Source: Ypsolopha sequella | Lineage: Eukaryota > Arthropoda > Insecta > Lepidoptera > Ypsolophidae | DNA: 64,000 nucleotides | Assembly: GCA_934047225.1 (NCBI GenBank) | Contig: OW203983.1 | Coordinates: forward strand, 42,776,310 to 42,840,309 | Reading direction: 5' to 3' | Shown here: positions 31,780-42,669 of the stretch, piece after piece | Layout of the letters: each line of letters starts with the position of its first letter | How positions within the stretch are numbered: the first letter of the stretch is position 1 | Notes under the pieces: generated by a model | The model's database searches: none | Told to the model about the DNA's origin: nothing | The model's input: only the letters and a program-made list of their open reading frames with translations | Made by a program: the position numbers and the translations under genes

Positions 31780-32685
31780 TAGTGTGAGCTCTGGTAGGGC
31801 AAGCCTTCTGGGAACTTAACAGATCAGTTTAAATTAACAAGTAAATATAACAAGTGTACCTACAAATATAGCACTTTCATTAGCAATTAAAATAAGTTTG
31901 TGCATGGTGCGTATTCTGATAGAAGAAACAAAAATAAGAATGAATATGATGGCTATTAGGTTGCGCTATCATGGAACATTCCGATGATACACATAATGAT
32001 TCCCTAAAACATGTAATCCAGCCGCAGGCATTAAGAAATCTGTGGTTGAGGGGGCTACTCTCTGGTAAAGGTCCCCCCTCCAGGACAAACATAGTTTTTA
32101 TAACGATCAACATAGTAAAGGTACATAATTAGAGAGCATATAAAAAAAGAGTAGAATCCGGTGTGTCTCTACATTGAAGAAAAGTAACAAAAAGAGGGTG
32201 ACTAAAAAAAAGAGTAATAGAACACAAATCAGCGATTTTTAGAATTCTTTTCTGTCTGTCTCTCTGTCTGTTTGTTTGTTCGTTCACATCTCCGAAATAA
32301 GTGCCGCTTTTGAACATAAGTTTTGTTCCGTATGTTAAAATGTGTTGTTGAATATGTGTGTGTATGTACAAAAAGTGTAATAAATAAATAAAAATAGTCT
32401 CTATGGACATACGAGAAGGCTGTATTCACTAGCCTAGTCACCGCAGCTTCAGTAGCGTGTCGGACATCCACACTCTCCCGGAATTCGTGAAAGCACTCTT
32501 CAGGAAGCTGTGTTCCGATTCGGTTTTGAATTGAAATTGGAATCACGTAAATGCGACGACGATATCAACGACGACGATAAATAAATGTATCTAGCTAGCT
32601 AGAGATAAATAATGTTTATCAAATACGACCAATGAATGACGTCAGTCGATGAATAACAAAATGTATGGTACATCCTCGGATAGCT
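31780..32685. other. Unassigned; possible LINE 3' tail
   Basis: At 32340-32395 'GTACAAAAAGTGTAATAAAT' followed by an AAATAAATAAA run resembles the tail at 45500-45570. It may be a retrotransposon 3' end. The rest holds nothing I can support. Confidence 0.35.
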
Positions 32686-32984
32686 CTTTTTGAATTGAAC
32701 ATAAGTTACTCTATGGCACCCAGTTCCAAATCCCAGGCCTTTCAGAGTTATACGGTACTGAACATGACATGTAAGTTATAGTAATATCCATATAACACTT
32801 TTTAAATATTTTATGACTTTCTAGGCCTTTTTGTGCATCAATAGGCTTCACATGGTACAAAGTAACTGGTTTAGGGTGATTCACTCCTACTTCCCCTCCC
32901 CTCCCTCCGCTGTCAGTTAGCGGATGTCTGGACGCGCTGCACGTGTACCATTTGTTTGTTAGTATTGTATGTGACTAACCGGTT

Positions 32985-33337
32985 GGCCACAGCTTCAAGC
33001 TTCGAGAGGCGCGCCAAACAGTTCTTCTTGCGACGGCGCCGGCGAAGAGAAAAAATGTATGAAGTTGTATAGAGCCGGCCATGGGTCGCCACTCGTGCGT
33101 CTTGTCCTGCTTCGAGTGACTTGCGCTCTCGGGACGGCGGTGTGCGGGGAGGTGGGTGGTTGAAACAGTGATCGAGCGCACAGGACGAACCTAGTGTCGA
33201 GTGCTTTGAGCGAGCGAGCGCGCTATACATCCGATGCGGTGGAAAGCGCCAACGGGTGTCGTGGCAGGGCAAAGCCCGTCGCAAAAACTGCCTTGAAGCG
33301 CAGCAAAAAGTGCCGCCAGAAGCCTGAAGCTGTGGCC
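32985..33337. mobile_element. GC-rich TIR element, copy 1 (353 bp)
   Basis: Ends 'GGCCACAGCTTCAAGCTTC' and 'GAAGCCTGAAGCTGTGGCC' (inverted, one mismatch). The interior is strikingly GC-rich ('GACGGCGCCGGCGAAG', 'GCGAGCGAGCGCGC'). Sister copy in opposite orientation at 46769-47072. The paralogous repeat at 41080-42110 lacks it, giving an empty site. The apparent open frames (147 and 94 codons) are high-GC artefacts, although their sequence is similar in both copies. Confidence 0.88.
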
Positions 33338-33394
33338 CTGGCGTTAATGTCATCAATGGTCTTTCATTTTTTGTTTTTTTGTTTTGTTTACCAA

Positions 33395-33480
33395 TTATTA
33401 CAAAAAATCAATCACCGGCCTCTTAAAACCGGTCACACATCTAATTACCGACCGAAGCAAGCATTGCTCAGCTTTTGATT
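33395..33480 (-). repeat. 5S-rRNA-like monomer
   Basis: Minus strand: 'GAGCAATGCTTGCTTCGGTC' then 'GGTAATTAGATGTGTGACCG'. Compare the 3' half of animal 5S rRNA, 'TCAGTACTTGGATGGGTGACCG'. The 5' half of 5S is not recognisable, so it is not a functional 5S gene. Confidence 0.6.
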
Positions 33481-33599
33481 AGTAAATGGTGCATTCACTG
33501 CATTCATGTGCCAGGTTAATATAAAAAGAACTGTTAAACTCTGTGGTTTCAACTTAGATCTTGGTAGCAATCCATACTACTTAAGGCCATTAAAACAAA

Positions 33600-33690
33600 A
33601 ATCAATCGCCACTAGACACTCAAAACCAGTCACTTATCCAATTACTGGTCGAGGCAAGTATTGTTTTGCTTTTGATCAGTAATGATGCGT
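33600..33690 (-). repeat. 5S-rRNA-like monomer
   Basis: Minus strand: 'AACAATACTTGCCTCGACCA' then 'GTAATTGGATAAGTGACTGG'. Diverged from 33395-33480 but with the same layout about 200 bp away. Confidence 0.55.
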
Positions 33691-33904
33691 TCACCAAGTG
33701 CTAAGAGTATTCTATGGTTTCTAGTAACAATCCATACTACTCAAGGCTATATTACTCCGATCAGACAACAATCAGGACAAGCGCTATCGTAATTCTTGTT
33801 TTACATGTAAATACATTTCTCACTACATATCGCTTATTTCTATTGGAGTGGGTACCAGAGTCCATACAATTCCTGGCATCATCCTTTCATACATAAAACT
33901 CAAG

Positions 33905-34840
33905 CTGCTCAGACAAAAAGCGTATTTATAACTTTAAAGGCGTAATTTTCAATAATAAAATCTATTGATTGAAATGTGTCCAATTAGGTATCTGTCTTGA
34001 TAACGGAAAAATAAAGGTCTGAAAAAACATGTATCCGACTTAACATTGATAATATAGCTACGTATAGTCAGTAGTTGACTCAAAATATTTGAGCAAAAAC
34101 CCTTGGAATACCAAAGGCATGGCCATGTATGCCTTGAATTGATGTTTTTGGCTGCGATAAACGACACGTTATACCATTTTGAGATTACAACAAAGTTTTG
34201 AAAAAAATAATGTAAACCTAACACGCTCCATCTTACCCCGCTTCGATTCGCTTGTCTTCGCACCAATTTTTTACTTTAAGGTGGGGTTAGGTTTGGTTCC
34301 CTAATATTCCTTAAGAATCTCCGTGGGGGGGGGAACTAGGTGGTAGCCCTCTTTCCCCTAGCCTACCCTACAAACTGCAAGTTGTAACGATGAAAAACAT
34401 AACTTCTATGGAAATTACATCCATTACTGGGGTTAGTACCAGGGGCTAGGCCCCCTATCCTCTTCTCATTCTCTCTCTTCCATCCCTCGAAGCCTGCGGC
34501 TGGATTCTTAATAAGCCAACGCCAAAAGGCTTCTATAAAATTAATCAGTTGGATCAATAAAACATCAGGATAATTTTTTGCGGCACATAACTGATACTCA
34601 AATTGCGAAAGATTAGAATGATGGATGGACAGCTCTTCAATCAAAACACGCGCGTCAGTCTCGTCAAAATCGAATTAGTGCTCAAAATCAATGACGACAA
34701 GTAATTGTTGAAACAGGCAAACTTGATTCTCACATCCAAACTGTTTAAATTAAATATACTTACCTTTAATTTGGTTCATGTACGTTTATTATTTTATTAA
34801 ATATATTTTTAGAATATTAAATTTGACTTGTAAAAAGTAT
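33905..34840. other. No recognisable feature
   Basis: About 0.9 kb, including a G-run at 34325-34333 and a GC-richer stretch at 34430-34520. No motif recognised. Confidence 0.35.
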
Positions 34841-34845
34841 ATTAT

Positions 34846-34990
34846 GTGTACCTCTTTAAGGAGGTCTTGTTGCACCTGATCGACACCTCTAGTAACCCAT
34901 GGGCTGGACCATACTTTGGTCAACGAATTAACTTTACAATCCAGCAAGGCAACGCCGCCGGCCTCTTTTGGGTACTTTTCTTAATGACGG
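34846..34990 (+). pseudogene. RT-bearing retroelement C-terminus, copy C
   Basis: Plus-strand frame 'LHLIDTSSNPWAGPYFGQRI' then 'NFTIQQGNAAGLFWVLF'. Compare 'GASGDPRDGAYLGHRISLAI' in copy B. It is the last 40 or so residues of the family in plus orientation, diverged and isolated. Confidence 0.65.
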
Positions 34991-35039
34991 CAGCGATCTG
35001 GCCAGCATATTTTTTTCACCTGAAATTTTAATAGGTGCC

Positions 35040-36040
35040 GAAAATTGCATTTTTTATTTTTATTCGTGAATATAATTTTTCTTTTAGTTATATAGTTAAT
35101 TTTAATTTTGAATTATTCAAGCAAACCTACTTCACAAAATGAACTATTAGAATTTGAATTTGTTGGCCAGCTTAGGTTCATCTAGGTGTGTTCTTTTAAG
35201 CCAAACACGACGTCAGAAGTAGAGCTCAAATTTCGAAGGAATACTCGGTAGAAAAGCGCGACATAAAAACACAAAGGCTTGCCTCTTTCCTTATCGGCAT
35301 CCCCGTATATCACAGCTGGACACATTAACTGATCCCGTGATTTGGTCATCCGGGGTAAGATTTGTGGATTGATTTCCCGTTCGTCCCCGCATGCACTGGG
35401 GCCAGTAACATTATCTCCACTACAACACTTTATCCAAATCTCGAGATTGACCTGCATTCTATGAATGGAATGGTATAATCCAACTCTCACGAAAATCTAA
35501 ATGCGACTGCCCGACACAATATCGAAACCAATACTTTACTCATATCACTATTTTTGATTCGATACTAGTACTTAAAAGATCGATACGTTCATTCGATACT
35601 CTAAACTAATATGAGTATTTTGTTTGATGCAAACGAAAATGCATTTGCATGATTGAAAAATAAAAATAAGGAAAAGGATACATTTTGACTGTGTTTGACA
35701 AATCAAGAAAAATCCCCATGACACAATAGGGAGATATGAAAACTGCCTCAGCAATATCTGCGCAAGTAGAGCAAGCAACAGACATAAAGGTAAAAATAAA
35801 ATCATCTTCCTCGGTGACCTCACTAAAGAAGAATGGAAAATTTTCCTCAATTCTTGAACTGCCAGTCTATAAGCAGTCTTTTAAAGTTGTGCCCACTAGC
35901 AAGAGAGAGGTAAAAAAATAGAGTCATTTAGGTGATCCACTGATCACTTACTTATAAGTAATTTATTTTTCTATAATGCTATTATTATATTTTAGAGCCA
36001 GAGCCAGTCCTCGCCCGGGTAAATGCAGCAGCAAGCTCGC
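35040..36040. other. Unassigned; one short lysine/serine-rich frame
   Basis: The frame at 35736-35921 (61 codons) has more even codon use than most ('VKIKSSSSVTSLKKNGKFSS'). It could be an exon remnant, but no family is recognised. Otherwise nothing. Confidence 0.3.
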
Positions 36041-36044
36041 GGCA

Positions 36045-36207
36045 AATAAGAACTATTATGAAATACTTGATGGTATAGTATTTCTTGCTATAATTTCTTA
36101 GGAATCCAAGCTATTGAAGAAATAGTAGTACGAGTAATTCTACTATTTCTTCAAAGGCTCAGAATAGTAATAAAAAAAAAATCAAGTATTTCGTTATAGT
36201 TCTTATT
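36045..36207. mobile_element. Fold-back MITE-like element with nested hairpin
   Basis: Outer arms 'AATAAGAACTATTATGAAAT' and its partner ending 'ATTTCGTTATAGTTCTTATT'. The centre contains a second hairpin, 'GAAGAAATAGTAG ... CTACTATTTCTTC'. Non-coding. Confidence 0.85.
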
Positions 36208-36209
36208 GA

Positions 36210-36880
36210 ATGAAAAAGAGGTTTTATTGAGGCTGTCCAGGAGAAACAGTTTTCCATTATATTTCGTGGATTTCACTGATCTTTGAGCACCCTTAGTGCT
36301 CGCTTATCCAGCAATCGTTTTACTCTCTGCAGGACTTTTTAGATAATACTAAAAGTAATTACCTAGCAGGAGTAGGATGACTAACCTACCTGTTGACCAC
36401 TCAACGTTAATTTTTGTATTGAAAATGTCTGACACTCAATCAATGTACAATTTAATTAGTTTATGACGGTACCGAATTGCGGTACTTCGGTACATATTTT
36501 TGCAATTATATTTTAATAATGTTATTTGTGTTGACATGTATTGAAAATGATACATTAATTGATAACAATTATTTAGTAAGGTTAATTGATTTGTTTGATT
36601 TCAAATGTTTGTTGCTCAGTTTTTTACTTTGTGGGTTCAACTTGAATGGTAATAATTTTCAATTACAAAAAAGTAAAGTTTACAAACATGGAACCGTCTC
36701 GTTATCCTGTTTGCCTCAAAAGAAACAATGTGAAACTATTCAGGTGGAATCTGACTATTGAATATCGAGTATCGAATATTGGCTACCGTTTAAAATAATC
36801 AATTATAATTTTTAGTTCGTTAGTTTTATATAAAAGCCACCACCCAAGGGATAATAGAGGGAAAAAAGGAACATGCAGAC
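36210..36880. other. No recognisable feature
   Basis: The frame at 36477-36761 is AT-driven and lacks motifs. A 'TATATAAAAG' at 36829 precedes a 'TTCAGTCAG' by about 60 bases, too far for a standard TATA-Inr pair. Confidence 0.35.
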
Positions 36881-37025
36881 CGAGGATCAAGTTCAGTCAG
36901 CACCGTAAGGCAAAGGCAGGAGTTGCACGTTTGGCTATAATTTGGCTCTAGACATAAAAAGATGGAAGATGATTCACCAACAAGAGCTAGGCTCTTAAAT
37001 AATTGATGATGATGATGATGATAAG
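36880..37025 (+). pseudogene. RTE-type retrotransposon 3' end with GATGAT tail
   Basis: Degraded frame pieces 'RQRQELHV' and 'DSPTRARLLNN' precede a GATGATGATGATGATGAT run at 37003-37023. This is the typical close of RTE-clade elements in Lepidoptera. No catalytic motif is present. Confidence 0.5.
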
Positions 37026-37029
37026 ATCA

Positions 37030-37420
37030 TTTATAGTCTCTTGTTATCTTGATAGTTTAATTTTTAATTACAAAAAAAACGATGGAAATCTTTAGTGTCT
37101 GCCTACTTACTCTTCTGGGAGACAGGCGTCCGAATATGTATGTATAAAAACGATAAACGAAGCTTAATCATGTGCGCTTTATTTAAAATATTAATAATCA
37201 CCGGTGAAAGTGATTAATCTACCTGAATCACACCTTTATCTTTTAATTATCAACACAACCTAATTGGACACATTTCACTCAACAGATTTTATTCTAAATC
37301 AAAATAATAACTAACATTCTAAAATTAAAAAAACAGGAAGGTACTTAAAATAATAACAAACACAACAAATAATAATAATATTTCCTAAAGATAAAAAATG
37401 TACCTAAAATCACTGTCGTC
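37030..37420. other. No recognisable feature
   Basis: About 390 bp of AT-rich DNA; probably contains the 3' UTR of the minus-strand retroelement that follows. Confidence 0.35.
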
Positions 37421-37424
37421 TCAG

Positions 37425-38610
37425 GGAAGGGTACCCAGGACACCAGCGGCATTACCTCTTTGAATTGCTAGGCCAATTTTTTGGCCGAAGTATGCGACAG
37501 CCTTGGGGTCTCCGGAGACGTCGACCAGTTGTGACGACAGTTCCTTGTAAAGCTGTCATGCTTCCGTGCGTGTGACCAAGCATTCCTGGCCTCGGTCAAG
37601 TTCCATGACCTCGACATCACCAAGTGATGGGTTTTATTTATTTATTTTACTTTAGAACCTTAGCCTACTAACAGTGATTTTCACCAACTCGTAATCTAAG
37701 TCATTAACACATTAACAAATTTGACAACAGGTTGGTACTTATGAAACTAAATGCTTAAAAACATTCTAACAAGAAGAACAAATTTTGATAAAGTAATATT
37801 AAAAATGTAAATTTCTGGGTATTTATTCAGGAGCAGATTTAGCAGGGTACACGCGTGGAAGGTGGGCGCAAAACGAGCATGCTGTGTGCGTACCACACCC
37901 GTCGCAAAGAGCAGGCGTGACCGCAACATCGCCTGTTCATCAACCTGTTCGGTGCCACCAGCGCGCGGTTAACTAATTTACCAAAGTGGTCACGTGAGCT
38001 GTTGGCCGAAGATAGGAAGGCTGTTAGCGCAACACTAACACAAGCCGCCCATTCGGACTGGGAGGGTTGCCTGAGTCCAACTGCGTTCATCTAAGGGGCA
38101 ATTTATTATATCGGTCATGATTGTTGGATAAGATCGTCCAAGATATTCAAATGATTTTCATGTCGCCAGAGGGAGGTACAGGGGTTAATTCTGTATCTTA
38201 TGATAAATAAGGCCATGTGGGGTGAAATTTCGGTTCGGCGACTAGACGACTCTTTAAATTTGGATATTTGGTCTTTTAGATAATCTGGGATAGCGTTGTC
38301 TAAAATTGGTGCACCAAGGAGGCGAAGCGACATTTTGGTCGGAAAAATTTAGAAATTGTGTTAGTTTAAAATTTTTCGTCTAGTGAATCTGGGATGTATA
38401 ATTCGCATTTGGAACTATTAAGTTTTAGGCCTATAACAACACAGAGGGTTGTTCGCGCCGTTCTCGTCTCACAGTCGGACGTCAACCACCCCGGTCGCGT
38501 GCGGTGCTTTCGATGATCCCACGTATAAGTAGGTGGCTGGTCCCTCTCCGTCGTCGTGGAAGTACCCCAGGTATACATGCCGGGAATCCAACACGTAGAC
38601 TTCACTCCAT
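37425..38610 (-). pseudogene. RT-bearing retroelement, longest remnant, copy D
   Basis: Read from 38610 downward: 'LKLNSSKCELYI' (region just after the RT core), then 'LLGAPILDNAIPDYLKDQIS' and 'ISPHMALFIIRYRINPCTSL' (38333-38115). Next comes 'WAACVSVALTAFLSSA' (38050), and finally near 37560-37425 the C-terminal block with the equivalents of 'YFGQRI..AIQRGNAAGVLGT'. The order matches this invertebrate retroelement family. A deletion has removed the 'GLSC ... LVWDAT' part present in copy A. Multiple frame breaks. Confidence 0.75.
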
Positions 38611-38859
38611 GTTGTAGACTTGTAGCTTGTAGACTTGTAGCTTTACTGAAACAGAGACTTGTAATTTGGGCAAAGCTGGTCCAGAAAATATACCAAGGAA
38701 AATATTACTAATTATTTTTCAGGAAAAAATATTGTGTTTACAGTCTCATCAATTATCATATTTTCCAAATTATGTGCTAATTATTGATACTTACTGATAA
38801 TTATTAATAATATCCTTCAGGGCGAAAGCGAAAAATGTAAGTTTTATAATTTTATAACT

Positions 38860-39160
38860 AAAATAGCTAGCAAAATTTCAAATATCAAATCTCTAGATAT
38901 AGTTGAAACACACCTAAATATGTTTGAGTTCTGTATTTGGTTCCTATTCGTCAAACGAGGAGAAAAAGTGTGTTTGAAGACCTCACTTCAATAATTATTT
39001 CTATCGAGGAAAATTTATCTAAACATGTTTTCCAATTTCAAAACCCTAGATTATATAGTCAAAATACATATACCAGACATTTATTAAAATTTTCCATGTA
39101 TTTCATGAACTACACAAAAAAGAAGCACCTCTATTTTTTTACATATCGCCTTAACGATAT
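38860..39160 (+). repeat. Dispersed repeat pair, member 1
   Basis: 'ATAGCTAGCAAAATTTCAAA', 'TCAAATCTCTAGATAT', 'TTGAGTTCTGTAT' and 'TTTTTACATATCGCCTTAA' match 57577-57735 in order. The copy here has about 140 bp extra in the middle. Confidence 0.75.
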
Positions 39161-39439
39161 TAGTTAACTCTAGAAGGTACATTTTTGTGTCGTAAAGAGT
39201 GATTTTTATAGTAGCTTAAACGGGTATTTCGTTTGCCGTAGGACAAAATATAGTTAGGGGGCGAGCGATGCTCATTTCGCACTTGACTGGTTTTAAAACG
39301 AATCGCTCGCCTGGCCTTCGACGTGGAAGCCTCGAGTTAGTTTTTCGGCGTGAAGCCGGATGTACCGCACGGCTATTCCTCTCATCTTTATGTTACTTGC
39401 GATTGTTAAAGTTAATACTTGCGATTGTCGGCTCTTGGT

Positions 39440-39600
39440 GAAACATCATCATGGATGAAAACAAACACTTGTACTGTTTCACAATTTACTTGATAACACA
39501 ATTAACCCAACTAGTTTTGCCTTATCGGCATTCTCAAGGGATTTTACATAATAATTAAGTTCTTAACACTAGTTATCTATCACACAAGCATTGTCTAAGA
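39440..39600 (-). mobile_element. Penelope-like terminus with ribozyme-like motif
   Basis: Minus strand: 'CCCTTGAGAATGCCGATAAG' then 'GGCAAAACTAGTTGGG' (39540-39508). The GCC/GGC stem and AAAC block follow the same plan as 23784-23816 and 63520-63552. Flanking 'AGTACAAGTG.TT ... TTCAT' is shared with 63580-63605, so these two belong to one family. Confidence 0.55.
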
Positions 39601-39862
39601 ATGACAACAAAACCCAAACAATATGAAGGTAGGTAATTAAATACAGTTACTTGGTGTTCTCAATCAGATCGTTTAAAGTGGGGAAATTTTACATTATATT
39701 TAAGGCGAAACTAGGTGGGTTAATTGTGTTATCAAGTAAATTTGTAACACTTGTTTGTTTTCATCCTTTACTTTTTATTTTTAAGTTATTCAAAACCGTA
39801 GCCTATAACTCCTTATCATTCTGTTTATGTTTCGTCTATCTGTATATATGTGAATATATATA

Positions 39863-40046
39863 TGTTGCAGTCAAAACTCTTAACCAGTCAAAAGTACTAT
39901 TGACTAGCAAAATCAGTCAAAACTACTTTTGACTGAACAGGTTGGTCAAAAGTGGTTTTGACTTAAAATTATTGGTTATTAGTACTTTTGACTGCAAATT
40001 TGCGATTTAAAGTACTTTTGACTGGTTAAGAGTTTTGACTGCAACA
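39863..40046. mobile_element. MITE with perfect 36 bp inverted repeats
   Basis: 39863-39898 and 40011-40046 are perfect reverse complements (ends 'TGTTGCAGTCAAAACTC'). The element lies between TATA/TATA flanks, consistent with TA target duplication. The interior is built from further short 'AGTCAAAA' and 'TTTTGACT' units, so nearly the whole 184 bp can fold. Confidence 0.95.
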
Positions 40047-40049
40047 TAT

Positions 40050-41075
40050 ACATAGTTTATACACAGTTGCCAAGAATCTAAAGATAGAGAATTGAGGTAA
40101 TGACATGAACTTTTGGAGTGACTCATTTTCATGGTGAATCAAACACTACCCTTAACCTTCTAATTGCTGCTAACTTGCCGCTCTGCTTACCTATGGATAT
40201 AATTACATATATAGCAGAACGGAACCCTTAGCGCAAGAGTTACTTGCACTTAACCGATGAGTAAAAAAAAAATAGTTCTACTTGATTTTTTATAAATTAC
40301 AAACTCTAGTTTAAGCAATATTTTTTTATCCATGGCAGAACCGGGTAGGTTTATGCATTCGGTGTTACTATGGTTATGAAATCCGTCGTTACCGGGTTTA
40401 TGTTTTTGGCTTGGAGTTTTTGTTTCTGGCCACTGTGAGAGCGCTGCAGTAACGAAATGTTTGAATTATTTTTGCTTTTATCCGTAATGGGAAGGAATTG
40501 GTTCCCAAACCAATTTATAAAAGGCAACAATAATTTCTGTCACCCAAGTTTAGATTTGTCTTTAATCTGCAATACCCTAATTGTAATATCTGTTCCCAAG
40601 AAAATATTAGTTATCATATTATTAAAAAAGGTCTCTCTCAATAGCTTGAATATAAGGTCTGTCCTCAAAAAATTCGTTTAACTTGTTCCATCATCAAAAT
40701 GATAGAACTTTCACCTAATAAATAGATCAGTTCAGGTGCGACGACGACCGGAGTAAGAAGAGCGAGGAGGAGCATTTAGGGAACCGAGCGAAGCGGAACG
40801 GAGCGAGGCGATTCTCCTAGATTTTACAGAAATATGATATTCCTGGGTATAAATGAATTTTTTAGATAAAACATTTTTACATTGTTTGGTGATTCTACAT
40901 GGTGACACTTTTATTATTTTGAAACCCAATACAATTATTTGATGATTGATATTATTTCCAAGTAACACTTAAATAACATTTAGGTAAGCGTTTCGCTATT
41001 ATTTATCGATTCAATTTAGGTGATAGATCTACAATTTTATTAACAAATATTATTTATTAGGTCAATGAAAATGCA
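40050..41075. other. No recognisable feature
   Basis: About 1 kb. A GA-rich, CpG-containing stretch at 40735-40815 stands out by composition only. Confidence 0.35.
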
Positions 41076-41534
41076 TTTGTTAGGAAATTAATAATAAAAA
41101 TCGTATGACCTTGTGATTTTGTAGTTTTCTGCGGGAAATCTTTATATTAAGGATGATGCTAGGAATTGTATGCATTCTGGTACACGCTCCAATAGAAATA
41201 AGCAATATGTGATCAGAAAGATATTTACATGTAAAACAAGAATTACGGTAGCGCTTGTTTAGATTGTTAGTTCGATCGGAGAAATATAGCCTTGAGTAGT
41301 TGTAGTGGATCTCTTTTGTGGACTCTATGATATTTAAAGTTATGAATGTCATTGTCATATGTCTGTTTAGTTTAGCCATTGTAATGTGGAGTTTTTAGTT
41401 TAATAAACCCAATATAATTCTGGGATGTTTAGATTATTTACTACAGTAGTATGGATTGTTACTAAGAACTAAGTTGAAACCGTAGAGTGCTTCCGGTACT
41501 TGGTGAACGCACTATTACTAATCAAAAGATAAAC

Positions 41535-41600
41535 AATGCTTGCCTCAGCCATTAATTGCATGGGTGACCGGTTTGAGTGGCTGTTGGCTATTGAGTTGGT
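41535..41600 (+). repeat. 5S-rRNA-like monomer, best match
   Basis: 'AACAATGCTTGCCTCAGCC' then 'ATTAATTGCATGGGTGACCG'. Animal 5S rRNA reads 'AGCAAC ... GGTCAGTACTTGGATGGGTGACCG' in this region. The match covers the box C to 3' region only. Confidence 0.65.
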
Positions 41601-41674
41601 ATTTGGTATAGATTGTAACTAAGACCTAAGTTGAAACCTTAGAGTTTATTAGTTCTATTTGTTATATCTATCTT

Positions 41675-41745
41675 TAGAGAATGGCACGATGCTTGATTAC
41701 CATATTGGATGGGTGACTGTTTTTAAGTGGCTGCCGATTAATTTT
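41675..41745 (+). repeat. 5S-rRNA-like monomer
   Basis: 'GATGCTTGATTACCATATTG' then 'GATGGGTGACTGTTTTTAAG'. It retains 'TTGGATGGGTGAC' exactly, about 140 bp after the previous monomer. Confidence 0.6.
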
Positions 41746-42149
41746 CAAATATAATTGGTAAGTATAGTTATAAAACATAAATAAAACACAATGATGACAT
41801 ATAATCAGACACAATACTAACAAAGAAATGATACGCGCGTCCTGCGCGAACACGCCTGCCCCTACACCCGGTAACTGACAGCAGTGGGAGGGGGGGAGGG
41901 GAGGAAAGGGTGAATTCACTCAAAACCGGTTACTGTGTACCATGTTAAGCCTATTGAAGCACAAAAAGGCCTAGTAAGTCATGAAATATTAATAAACTGT
42001 TCAATACCGTGTAACTCTGAACGGACTGGTATTTGGAACAAGGCATTATAGTAACTTATATTCAAATCAAAAAGAGCTATCCAATGATGTATCACACTTA
42101 GCTATTGGAGTGGGTACCAAAATTTGCATCATCTTTCAATTTTAAGTTC

Positions 42150-42375
42150 TAGAGCCAGCTATTTGCCTCCGGTGTAAGTTGGTCTTCGACGATGTGGGGC
42201 ACGGTTTGCACTGGAGCTCCACAGTCACGTTCTGGCGAGTCTTTCATGCCTCATATTGCGTAAGTGGTAGTTGGAGCTGAGTCCGGATTCGGTTCAAGGT
42301 ATCCCAGATCTTTTGACTCTCTCCGAGCCCAGCCCAGCTGTATAGTTGGGTCCGGGTCGATATCATTGCAGTATC
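42150..42375 (-). pseudogene. Non-LTR retrotransposon C-terminal fragment
   Basis: Minus-strand pieces in three frames: 'WDTLNRIRTQ', 'NYHLRNMRHERLART' and 'RDCGAPVQTVPHIVED'. The 'LNRIRT ... DCGAPVQTVPHIVEDC' order is the C-terminal zinc-knuckle-like region that follows the RT in many insect non-LTR elements. Two frame breaks; the final cysteine is missing. Confidence 0.78.
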
Positions 42376-42392
42376 CACCAGCTTTCCATTTT

Positions 42393-42666
42393 TAGGGCTC
42401 CGTATCCAAAGGGTAACCAACGGGACCCTATTACTAAGACTCCGCTGTCTGTCTGTCCGTCTGTTAGTTTATCACTAGGCTGTACTTCATGAACCGTGAT
42501 AATTAGACAGTTGAAATTTTCAAAAAATGCCGCTATAACAACAAGTACTAAAAAACAGAATAAAATAAATATTTAAGGGGGCTCCCATACAACAGACATG
42601 TTTTTTTTGCCGTTTTTATACATACGGAACCCTTCGTGCGCGAGTCCGACCCGCACTTGGACGGTT
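42393..42666 (-). repeat. AGTGCGAGTC lepidopteran repeat, inverted copy
   Basis: Reverse complement of 28068-28371: 'GGGACCCTATTACTAAGACT', 'GTGCGCGAGTCCGACCCGCA' and 'TGGACGGTTTTC' in order. It lacks about 25 bp internally. Confidence 0.88.
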
Positions 42667-42669
42667 TTC

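Larger units (their letters stand above)
32690..33900 (+). repeat. Large dispersed repeat with 5S-like monomers, copy 1
   Basis: Matches 41080-42110 on the opposite strand along nearly its whole length. Shared blocks include 'AAATCCCAGGCCTTTCAGAG', 'TTTTTGTGCATCAATAGGCT', 'CCTCCGCTGTCAGTTAGCGG', 'CATACTACTCAAGGCTATAT' and 'TATTGGAGTGGGTACCAGAG'. Two diverged tandem 5S-rRNA-like monomers lie at 33395-33690. A TIR element interrupts it at 32985-33337. No coding frame spans it. Confidence 0.85.
41080..42110 (-). repeat. Large dispersed repeat with 5S-like monomers, copy 2
   Basis: Opposite-strand relative of 32690-33900 without the GC-rich insertion. It contains two consecutive monomers with shared starts 'ATTGTTACTAAGAACTAAG' (41457) and 'ATTGTAACTAAGACCTAAG' (41610). 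Both are followed by a 5S-like block. No coding frame. Confidence 0.85.

Noticed and set aside
32913..33356. 147-codon arginine-rich frame as a gene
   Set aside because: Lies in the GC-rich TIR element, where stop codons are rare. Frames on both strands are open, and the paralogous repeat lacks the whole segment.
33395..33480. Functional 5S rRNA gene
   Set aside because: Only the 3' half resembles 5S, with several substitutions. The 5' half and correct spacing are not recognisable.
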